Below are positions 56,645-64,000 of a stretch of 64,000 bases of DNA, piece by piece. Within the stretch, counting starts at the first letter, position 1, and each line of letters begins with the position of its first letter. A program made the position numbers and the translations under genes. Location: positions 1 through 64,000 of the forward strand of contig CAMWRW010000005.1 in assembly GCA_947176755.1 (NCBI GenBank). The letters are read 5' to 3'. This stretch comes from an uncultured Porphyromonadaceae bacterium. GTDB taxonomy: Bacteria > Bacteroidota > Bacteroidia > Bacteroidales > Muribaculaceae. The notes under the pieces were generated by a model that saw nothing but the letters and a program-made list of their open reading frames with translations, made no database searches and was not told where the DNA came from.

Positions 56645-58219
56645 ATGAACTTACTATCACTTCTGACAACAGTCGTGCAGTCCGAAACGAAACCCGAGGA
56701 GGTGACACCTGCAATTCATCTCACGACAGAAACGGCGGAGCAAAGCTCATATTTCATCGCCCGTGTTCTGATGGACTGTGTCAATTGGCTTCTGGGGCTC
56801 ATCGGGATGGAAGGGAATGCAAACCTGTTTATATGGCTCTATGTCATCGTCGTGTTTGCATTCGCTTTTGGAGTGGGTCTGCTCGTGCAATGGGCGCTCG
56901 TATTCTTTCTTCGCAAGATCAATCCTCATGTGAAGTCAAATATGTACAATTATATGATAGAGCGCAAATTTTTCACTAAGCTCTGTCGCATAATTCCTCC
57001 CTTAATTTTCTTAATTCTCATTCAGTTCACACTCTATAAGCATCTGTCGATTGCTTCTTGGTTATCAAGGCTCTCCTGGATCTACATTGTTATCATCATG
57101 TCGCAGTCATTGAGCGTAATGGTTGATGTGGTGTGGCGTAGACTTGATATGAAGGAAAACACGAAACGTCTTCCGCTGAAGGGAATAGCACAGGTCATTA
57201 AGCTCGTTATCTGGATTTTTGCTACTATTATTATGGCTGCAATCCTGTTCAACCGCTCTCCGGGAACACTTCTTGCGGGATTGGGAGCTTTCGCCGCGGT
57301 CCTGATGTTGATTTTCAAGGACAGTATTCTTGGAGTAGTGGCCGGCGTTCAGTTGGCACAGAATGATTCGCTCCATGTGGGCGACTGGATTGCAGTAAAC
57401 GGTTCGGATGCGAACGGCACCGTGGAGGAAGTCAGCCTTACTGCCGTGAAGATTACGAACTGGGACAAGACTGTGTCGACAGTTCCTCCTTATAATCTTA
57501 TCACATCCGGCTTCAAGAACTACAGGCCCATGCAGGAATCGAACACCCGACGCATCCAAAGATCTTATATGATTGATGCCGATTCTGTTGTGGAGACCAC
57601 GAAAGAGATGCTGGATGAATTCAGCAAAATCCCGTTAATTTCAGGATGGATTCAAAAGCAGCTGCAGCAACGCGCCTCGGGAGTGATCGAGACTCCGGAA
57701 GAAATCAGTATCGGCACGATCGACACGAATCTCGGCATTTTCAGAGCGTATGTCACGCTCTATCTCCGCAACAGTCCTTATATTGACAAAGCAAGCGACC
57801 TCTTCGTCACGACACTCGCCCAGACGCCTAATGGCATTCCTCTTCAGCTTTATTGCTTCACAAATACAAGCAAATGGATTCCATACGAGGGGATACAGGC
57901 TGCAATATTCGAACATCTCGCGGTGATGCTTTATCGATTCCACCTCTATGTGTTCGAGAGCGAATCAGGTCGAGACACAATTATAGAAGGATTTATGAGT
58001 CCGGGCAAAAATCCGGATGCAGTGTTTGGAATGCCCTATCCTTTCTTTTATGGGAATCAGAATCCCAATGTACCCGGCACGCCTCCTCCGGGATTATATC
58101 CCAATTCTCCGACGCCACCTCAGAATCTGGGAGATCCCCAATTATCAACGTCGCCTGAAACGACTACTCAAAAACTTCCGTCAAGCGCTGTTTCAGACTC
58201 AGGGAATACGGGCAAATAA
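56645..58219 (+). CDS. Mechanosensitive ion channel (MscS family)
   Basis: TM helices; GLGAFAAVLMLIFKDSILGVVAGVQLAQNDSLHVGDWIAVNGSDANGTVEEVSLTAVKITNWDKTVSTVPPYNLI; Pro-rich C-terminal tail. Confidence 0.95.
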   Translation: MNLLSLLTTVVQSETKPEEVTPAIHLTTETAEQSSYFIARVLMDCVNWLLGLIGMEGNANLFIWLYVIVVFAFAFGVGLLVQWALVFFLRKINPHVKSNMYNYMIERKFFTKLCRIIPPLIFLILIQFTLYKHLSIASWLSRLSWIYIVIIMSQSLSVMVDVVWRRLDMKENTKRLPLKGIAQVIKLVIWIFATIIMAAILFNRSPGTLLAGLGAFAAVLMLIFKDSILGVVAGVQLAQNDSLHVGDWIAVNGSDANGTVEEVSLTAVKITNWDKTVSTVPPYNLITSGFKNYRPMQESNTRRIQRSYMIDADSVVETTKEMLDEFSKIPLISGWIQKQLQQRASGVIETPEEISIGTIDTNLGIFRAYVTLYLRNSPYIDKASDLFVTTLAQTPNGIPLQLYCFTNTSKWIPYEGIQAAIFEHLAVMLYRFHLYVFESESGRDTIIEGFMSPGKNPDAVFGMPYPFFYGNQNPNVPGTPPPGLYPNSPTPPQNLGDPQLSTSPETTTQKLPSSAVSDSGNTGK

Positions 58220-58236
58220 AGGAACATACAAATCCG

Positions 58237-58274
58237 AAAAAACGGGAATGGAGAGAATCCGTTCCCGTTTTTTA
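58237..58274 (+). terminator. Terminator after mscS-like gene
   Basis: AAAACGGGAATGG-AGAGAAT-CCGTTCCCGTTTTTT. Confidence 0.85.
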
Positions 58275-58289
58275 TAGGATATAAAAATA

Positions 58290-59108
58290 TTAGAAATCCT
58301 TTACCACCATCCTTAGTTTAGTCAATTCCGAGAGAAGGCTACCGGCCATTGAAAGGGGCAACATATTTGCGCCGTCACTCTTGGCAATTGCCGGATTTGT
58401 ATGTGTTTCCATGAAGATACCGTCTGCTCCGGCTGCCAATGCCGACCTTGCAATGGTTGAGATAAGCTCCGGGCGACCTCCGGTCACTCCCTCCGCCCTG
58501 TTAGGCTGCTGAAGGGAATGGGTGATGTCAATGATTACCGGACACTCACATTTCTGCCTCATAACCGGAATACCTCTCATATCTACCACAAGGTCGCCAT
58601 ATCCAAAGAAAGAACCGCGTTCCGTGACCGCAACATTATCATTTCCGGATTCCCGCACCTTGTCGACGGCAAACGCCATAGATTCCGGAGAAAGGAACTG
58701 TCCTTTTTTGATATTCACATATTTTCCAGTGTTCGCAGCGGCAATTAGAAGATCCGTCTGCCTACAGAGAAAAGCCGGAATCTGAAGAATGTCGACAAAT
58801 TCAGCAGCCATCGCCGCCTCTTCCGGAGTGTGAATATCGGTCACAACCGGCACTCCGAATCTTTCGCGCACACCGGCAAGAATCTTCAAAGCCTTTTCGT
58901 CGCCAATCCCCGTGAAAGAATCCAGACGGCTTCTGTTAGCTTTCCGATAGCTTCCTTTGAACACAAACGGAATGTCGAGAGCTTCGGCGGAATGTTTGAG
59001 CGATTCCGCAATCTCGTAAGCCATTTCCTCCCCTTCTATCACGCATGGGCCTGCGAGAAGAAAGAAATTGCCTGACTTGCTTGATCCGAGGTAATCTTTG
59101 ATAGTCAT
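58290..59108 (-). CDS. kdsA: 3-deoxy-8-phosphooctulonate synthase
   Basis: FFLLAGPCVIEGEEMAYEIAESL; FKGSYRKANRSRLDSFTG; VTDIHTPEEAA; DITHSLQQPN. Confidence 0.96.
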   Translation of the reverse strand: MTIKDYLGSSKSGNFFLLAGPCVIEGEEMAYEIAESLKHSAEALDIPFVFKGSYRKANRSRLDSFTGIGDEKALKILAGVRERFGVPVVTDIHTPEEAAMAAEFVDILQIPAFLCRQTDLLIAAANTGKYVNIKKGQFLSPESMAFAVDKVRESGNDNVAVTERGSFFGYGDLVVDMRGIPVMRQKCECPVIIDITHSLQQPNRAEGVTGGRPELISTIARSALAAGADGIFMETHTNPAIAKSDGANMLPLSMAGSLLSELTKLRMVVKDF

Positions 59109-59818
59109 TGTAAATCGTATAATATATGGACGGCTTCAACTGCATATAGGGCAGCCGTCTCTGTTCGTAATCTTGTGTCGCCAAACGTTACGGGCTGATA
59201 GCCCGCAGTCACGGCGAGTTCTACTTCTTCCGGTGAGAAATCCCCTTCGGGCCCGATCAGAATGTTTACATCTTGCCCCGGCCTAAATTCCTTCACAAAA
59301 CTTAGTCGAGGAAATTTCTCGTCACAATATCCCATCACACGTCGGCCTGCCCAGTCCTTCTGCATTGTGATAAACTCATTAAATGACGGGAAGGCAACCA
59401 AATCGGGCAATTCAGTCTTCAGACTCTGCTTCATTGCCGAAATAAGAATTTTACGGAGACGATCAGGATTTACATTCTTCCGTTCGCTTCGAGCACATTT
59501 TACGAGCACTATCCGTGCAACACCCATCTCGGTCGCCTTTTCAAGCAACCATTCGATTCTGTCGATGTTTTTAGTGGGAGCCACGACGAGGGTTATGCCC
59601 CTGCCGCGACCGTCGGGAGCGTATTCTTTTTGAATGATGTCGACCCCTACACGGCGAGGATCAGCATCGGTGATTCCGCACAGGAACCGATTGCCCCGGC
59701 CATCCACGACGGTTATTCTCTCTCCCACTTTCATACGGAGCACACGGACACAGTGGGCCGATTCCTCTTCGGGAAGCGCCATAGTCTCTGCCAAGTCCGG
59801 AGAATAGAAGATAATCAT
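59105..59818 (-). CDS. rsmE: 16S rRNA (uracil1498-N3)-methyltransferase
   Basis: ESAHCVRVLRMKVGERITVVDGRG; LLEKATEMGVARIVLVKCARSER; NILIGPEGDFSPEEVELA; LGDTRLRTETAA-like C-terminus. Confidence 0.95.
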   Translation of the reverse strand: MIIFYSPDLAETMALPEEESAHCVRVLRMKVGERITVVDGRGNRFLCGITDADPRRVGVDIIQKEYAPDGRGRGITLVVAPTKNIDRIEWLLEKATEMGVARIVLVKCARSERKNVNPDRLRKILISAMKQSLKTELPDLVAFPSFNEFITMQKDWAGRRVMGYCDEKFPRLSFVKEFRPGQDVNILIGPEGDFSPEEVELAVTAGYQPVTFGDTRLRTETAALYAVEAVHILYDLQ

Positions 59819-59830
59819 AAGACAGACTTA

Positions 59831-61183
59831 TCAAATATCCTCTTCCATTACCATTCCGCCGGCATTCATAGATTCGTCGCGGATAATCTGCTCTTTTGAC
59901 ACCGATTTTTTCGAGTCATCCTTAAAGAGACAGAGGAATAGAATTGCCACGAGGAGTGCATAGGCGGCAAAAATGTACCAAGCCGAGCGCCAACCCTCGA
60001 GCTGCATTTCCGGGGAGGCACTCGGATCAACGAGGCTGTTGACAATGGTCATGGCAGAAAGCGTTCCGATAGTCGCGCCGAGACCATTAGTGCAAATCAT
60101 AAAGAGCCCCTGAGCGGAACTTCTGATTTCAGGGGAAGTAACTGAATCTACATAGAGGCCACCGCAAACATTGAAGAAATCGAAAGCTATGCCGTAGACA
60201 ATGCAGGAAAGGATAAGCATCCAGACACCGTCTGCAGGATTTCCGGCGCCGAACAAACCGAAGCGGAGCACCCATGCGAATAGCGACATCAACATCACCC
60301 CTTTTATTCCAAAACGCTTGAGACAGAAAGGAATCAAAAGAATGCACAGTGTTTCCGACATCTGAGAGAGTGAAATAAGGGCATTGGCATTTTTAGCGGC
60401 CCAAGCGTCGGCAAATTGCGGAATCTCGCTGAAAGAAGTGATATAGGGGTTGGCGTAACCATTCGTGATCTGCAACGACACCCCGAGGAGCATACTGAAG
60501 ATGAAGAACACGGCCATTTTGCGCTGTTTGAAAAGGGTAAACGAACGGAGTCCGAATGTGTCGACCCAATTGCCGGAAGGGACAGATTTAGAAATCGGAC
60601 ACTTAGGCATCGACAATGCATAAATGGCGAGAATGGCCGAGAAGGCTGCAGAGACAAAGAGCTGCATATAAGAAGTCTGGAACTTTGCATCCTCGGGCCC
60701 TACGAAGTTGACAAACAGCATAGCGCAGATAAAACCGATGGTTCCAAATACGCGAATTGGTGGAAAATCTTTCACTGTATCCATTCCGGCCTTAGTCAGT
60801 GCGTTGAACGCCACTGAATTGGCGAGGCCGATGGTCGGCATGAAGAAAGCGACCGAAACAGTGTAAAGGATAAATAGCGGAGCGAATGCCAGAGACGGTG
60901 CCAACATACAATAAAGAGCGGCAAGCGCCATGAATCCACCTGCCATTACATGGCAAATGCTAAGCATTTTCTGAGCAGGCACCCAGCGGTCGGCGAGGAT
61001 ACCGATCAGCGAAGGCATAAATAGCGACACTATGCCTTGGACTGCGTAAAACCAGCCGATTTCCGACTGAAGTCCGTTGCGGGCCAAAAAATTACCGAGG
61101 GAAGTCAGATAAGCGCCCCAGACAGCGAACTCCAGGAAATTCATCACCGCGAGGCGAACTTTTAGATTAGTGTTAGCTTTCAT
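59831..61183 (-). CDS. MFS transporter, nucleoside:H+ symporter (NupG)-like
   Basis: KVRLAVMNFLEFAVWGAYLTSLGNFLARNGLQSEIGWFYAVQGIVSLFMPSLIGILADRWVPAQ; 12 TM. Confidence 0.88.
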   Translation of the reverse strand: MKANTNLKVRLAVMNFLEFAVWGAYLTSLGNFLARNGLQSEIGWFYAVQGIVSLFMPSLIGILADRWVPAQKMLSICHVMAGGFMALAALYCMLAPSLAFAPLFILYTVSVAFFMPTIGLANSVAFNALTKAGMDTVKDFPPIRVFGTIGFICAMLFVNFVGPEDAKFQTSYMQLFVSAAFSAILAIYALSMPKCPISKSVPSGNWVDTFGLRSFTLFKQRKMAVFFIFSMLLGVSLQITNGYANPYITSFSEIPQFADAWAAKNANALISLSQMSETLCILLIPFCLKRFGIKGVMLMSLFAWVLRFGLFGAGNPADGVWMLILSCIVYGIAFDFFNVCGGLYVDSVTSPEIRSSAQGLFMICTNGLGATIGTLSAMTIVNSLVDPSASPEMQLEGWRSAWYIFAAYALLVAILFLCLFKDDSKKSVSKEQIIRDESMNAGGMVMEEDI

Positions 61184-61216
61184 GATATAGGTTTAAGGAG
61201 AATACTCTTACGTCTA

Positions 61217-61918
61217 TTATTGTTCCACTAATTGAGAACAAAGATTGTCGACTTCGACAAGAAATTTCTTTTTGCAGGGAACGAAGACTCGCTTCCCTTT
61301 CTCTACGGAGAGGAGGCCTCGCTCGCAGAATTCATCGACATGTTGCTTTTCATCCTCCGACAAATTGAACAGAGGAATATTATTTTCCATGCTGAAAGAT
61401 ATTTGAACGCTTTCAGCCCTGCTGTCGGAAAGGAGAAGCAATGCCGAACCAATTTTGCTGAGATAGGACTGATCTGTGACAAGCGATAAAGCCTGATATG
61501 GGCGTTGCGCACGAAGAGACAGGAAATTCAAATAGTTGATCATGCATATTTCCTTGCTTTTCAGCAACTCAATGAAAAGACGCTTCGGCAACTGAAAGAC
61601 TCCACATTTCGTCCGCGCCGTGACATCATACTTATATCTGGGATCAATTCCAAACAGCCTGTCCATTCCAATCATGCAGCCGGCGTTCCAAACTTCGCTG
61701 ACTTCAATCATCCCACCTAACTCAATATGATCAACGAGGATTTCGCCCATAAATATGCCCTTTGCAAATGTCACTTCTTCGCCGGCAGAGACAATCTTTT
61801 CACCCGGCATATAAGTCTTCAAATCAAGAGGCATATTGCCTATAAATTCTTTGAGCTGCGCAGAAGACAGCCCGTTGAAAATTGCGAATCCTGCTATTGC
61901 ATCATAAATAGAAGCCAT
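61217..61918 (-). CDS. Crp/Fnr-family cyclic-nucleotide-binding regulator
   Basis: cNMP-like GEKIVSAGEEVTFAKGIFMGEILVDH; LPKRLFIELLKSKEICMINYLNFLSLRAQ; HTH-like C-terminus. Confidence 0.8.
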   Translation of the reverse strand: MASIYDAIAGFAIFNGLSSAQLKEFIGNMPLDLKTYMPGEKIVSAGEEVTFAKGIFMGEILVDHIELGGMIEVSEVWNAGCMIGMDRLFGIDPRYKYDVTARTKCGVFQLPKRLFIELLKSKEICMINYLNFLSLRAQRPYQALSLVTDQSYLSKIGSALLLLSDSRAESVQISFSMENNIPLFNLSEDEKQHVDEFCERGLLSVEKGKRVFVPCKKKFLVEVDNLCSQLVEQ

Positions 61919-61944
61919 GGGGCGGGAATATGGATTAAACAGTA

Positions 61945-61970
61945 AAGGCAGCCGAAAGGGCTGCCTTTTT
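61945..61970 (-). terminator. Terminator between tRNA-Met and crp-like gene
   Basis: AAAGGCAGCC/GGCTGCCTTT hairpin, 3' of the tRNA on the minus strand. Confidence 0.75.
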
Positions 61971-61971
61971 G

Positions 61972-62045
61972 TAGCGGGATCGAGAATTGAACTCGAGACC
62001 TCCGGGTTATGAATCCGACGCTCTAACCAACTGAGCTATCCCGCC
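61972..62045 (-). tRNA. tRNA-Met (anticodon CAT)
   Basis: Minus strand GGCGGGATAGCTCAGTTGGTTAGAGCGTCGGATTCATAACCCGGAGGTCTCGAGTTCAATTCTCGATCCCGCTA; full cloverleaf, loop TTCATAA, CCA not encoded. Confidence 0.95.
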
Positions 62046-62185
62046 GTGAGCAACAGCTTATTTCGCTTTTGCGAGTGCAAAGTTATGACAAAATCCGCTA
62101 TTCTCCAAGAAAATCTTGAAAAATTTTCGTAATTTTGTTCAGTTTTCAAAGCTATCGATTCTCTCTCCATGATAGTCAGATTGTT

Positions 62186-63133
62186 ATGACAAGACAAAAA
62201 TTTATCACTTTCTTATCCTTAGGATTCTTCCTGATTGCATTTTTATCCTCCTGCAACACGGGCATAGAATCCACGCGCATTGTCAGAATGTCGAAGGCCG
62301 ACCAACGTCTGCTCGCCCCCACTGCTGAAGATCTCACAGGCCGACAGCTATCAGGTCGTCCTTTGAATAATTGGAATAAAGGCGACCGGTTCATCATTGC
62401 CGACAATAAAGCAGCGCTTATACTCAAAGGAGTCTCGGCGACCTCTGATATAGTCGGGTCCTCCATATATTATGACGGGTTGACCTCAAGACGCTCTCCT
62501 GACGGATCGCAGGAGATAGAGATAGAGTTCCGCACAGAAACTTCGGATATCTACTTTTATCCGACAGGAAAAAGGGAGAGAGAAAAGGCTTTGGAACTGA
62601 CTTCGGATAACCTTGCAATGATAATTGACCCTCAAATCGCCGCGCGTGCAGATTCACTGCTCTCTGGGAAGACTCTATGGATAATGAATTCCCTATGGTA
62701 CGACGCTGAAGGGAATTCCGTACCCTCCCTTAAGTATGTGCCTGTAGAAGTAACGGAGGTCCTTCCCGGCGACATCTATTTCCCAATGTATGTAAAAATC
62801 CGTCATGCGACGATTGGGGATGCGATCGTTTGGATGAGCGCCGGAGGAGGCGCCGAGGGGTCAGGACGTGCCGGCAGTCGGCCATTCTCATCCCTGTTCA
62901 GTTATCAGGATCCCCGACAAGCATATCCCTCAATTAGTGATGACAACTGGAATCTCATCTGCAAAGGGGAAGTAGCAATCGGAATGACAAAAGATGAATG
63001 CAGACTCGCATTAGGAAGCCCTCAGGAGGTTTCTTCCGGTCACGACTGGAATGCGACAATGGACATCTGGCAATACAGCGACGGCAGATTCCTGATATTC
63101 CGCGACGGATTGCTTTCCGAGTCTCATCATTAA
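62186..63133 (+). CDS. Lipoprotein with BamE/SmpA-like C-terminal region
   Basis: Lipobox ..FLIAFLSSCNTG; C-terminal ICKGEVAIGMTKDECRLALGSPQEVSSGHDWNATMDIWQYSDGRFLIFRDGLL. Confidence 0.78.
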   Translation: MTRQKFITFLSLGFFLIAFLSSCNTGIESTRIVRMSKADQRLLAPTAEDLTGRQLSGRPLNNWNKGDRFIIADNKAALILKGVSATSDIVGSSIYYDGLTSRRSPDGSQEIEIEFRTETSDIYFYPTGKREREKALELTSDNLAMIIDPQIAARADSLLSGKTLWIMNSLWYDAEGNSVPSLKYVPVEVTEVLPGDIYFPMYVKIRHATIGDAIVWMSAGGGAEGSGRAGSRPFSSLFSYQDPRQAYPSISDDNWNLICKGEVAIGMTKDECRLALGSPQEVSSGHDWNATMDIWQYSDGRFLIFRDGLLSESHH

Positions 63134-63182
63134 CTGTTCCAACTCATCATCCACACATAATTCACTCTCAACGCAGCCAATC

Positions 63183-64000
63183 ATGATTGAAGAAAATAAA
63201 GACCTCTCCCCTCTCACCACATTTCATATTCCTGCAAAGGCACGTTTCTATGCAGAGTACACATCCGAAAAAGAACTTCTCCGAATATCAAGAGATCCGG
63301 TATTTATTGAGAATGAAGTGCTCCATATCGGGGGAGGGAGCAATCTGCTTTTCTGCACGGATTATGACGGACTTGTGCTTCACTCGGCAGTAAAAGGAAT
63401 GAAAGCGTATCAAAAAGATGCGACCACCCATTATGCCATCGTAGGCGCCGGCGAGAAGTGGAGTGACTTTGTTGAGTGGACAATCGACCAAGGTCTCGGA
63501 GGGCTTGAAAATCTCGCCGGCATCCCCGGCGAAGCCGGTGCGTCGGCCGTGCAGAATGTGGGAGCCTACGGAGTAGAAGCCGGAGACTGCATCCACACCG
63601 TAGAATGTTTCGACTGTCAGACCAGGACAACGCGGACTTTCACAAAAGAGGAATGTCGCTTTGGCTATCGCGACAGTTTTTTCAAGCATGAAGGGAAGGG
63701 ACGCTATATAGTTTTGAGGGTGGCATTCAAACTTCAGAAAGAGTCCATTGCCCGAACTCTCACCTACGGCCCGCTGAAAGAATGGGCCGCGTCGCTCGAT
63801 CACTCGCCGAGTTTAAGGGAGACGGCCGACAAGATTAAAGAAATACGCAACACTAAATTGCCTGATCCGGACGTATTGGGGTCAGCCGGAAGTTTCTTCA
63901 AAAATCCGGTAGTTCGGGGACGATTCCATTATGAGCTTGAGCAGTTGTCGGGCTGCAAAATACCGGCCATCCCACTGGGAGAGCCAGACGAAACAGGTCA
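63183..64000 (+). CDS. murB: UDP-N-acetylenolpyruvoylglucosamine reductase (partial, runs off window)
   Basis: My translation from ATG 63183: MIEENKDLSPLTTFHIPAKARFYAEY..HIGGGSNLLFCTDYDGLVL..GLENLAGIPGEAGASAVQNVGAYG..LGSAGSFFKNPVV; no stop before 64000. Confidence 0.95.
   Translation, partial: MIEENKDLSPLTTFHIPAKARFYAEYTSEKELLRISRDPVFIENEVLHIGGGSNLLFCTDYDGLVLHSAVKGMKAYQKDATTHYAIVGAGEKWSDFVEWTIDQGLGGLENLAGIPGEAGASAVQNVGAYGVEAGDCIHTVECFDCQTRTTRTFTKEECRFGYRDSFFKHEGKGRYIVLRVAFKLQKESIARTLTYGPLKEWAASLDHSPSLRETADKIKEIRNTKLPDPDVLGSAGSFFKNPVVRGRFHYELEQLSGCKIPAIPLGEPDETG

Noticed and set aside
63288-63803. 171-aa minus-strand ORF near window end
   Set aside because: Antisense to murB, which is well supported on the plus strand but missing from the ORF track because it has no stop before 64000.
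1-64000. Search for CRISPR arrays, insertion sequences, phage genes, integrases or rRNA
   Set aside because: No regularly spaced repeats, transposase/integrase motifs or rRNA sequence were recognised; the window reads as core chromosome.

Overview
The window looks like a contiguous, gene-dense chromosomal segment from a Bacteroidales-type bacterium. This is inferred from Bacteroidetes-style promoters (TTTG-N19-21-TAnnTTTG) and from the gene families present. I support about 52 protein-coding genes, one tRNA-Met(CAT), and many hairpin terminators. I found no CRISPR array, transposase, integrase or phage genes. Most genes are housekeeping: lon, rhlE-like helicase, alaS, ftsY, rimO, prs, rpoD-like sigma factor, nadC, topB, mazG, mtnN, tsaC/ywlC-type, pfp, ndk, kdsA, rsmE and murB (cut by the window end). 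The strongest candidate for an undescribed system is a two-gene unit at 53023-54641. A small HU/IHF-like protein is followed immediately by a single protein with an N-terminal HU/IHF-like domain, a long acidic linker, a basic stop (RKRKR), one transmembrane helix and a C-terminal LysM domain. This is a predicted physical link between the nucleoid and peptidoglycan. The second candidate is a five-gene operon at 17948-23006 (ABC ATPase, DUF2807 protein, membrane protein, GntR/YtrA-like regulator, outer-membrane beta-barrel receptor) with a 24-bp palindromic operator abutting the first start codon. Other notable signals are a long hairpin that buries a start codon after rpoD, mutually exclusive inverted repeats in the TamB/rpoD intergenic region, palindromic divergent promoters (alaS/M23 and mtnN/tsaC), an orphan Spi-domain protein, and a lipoprotein with a BamE/SmpA-like C-terminus. 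Everything comes from reading the sequence and the ORF track. No database search was run, so family names are recognition calls.
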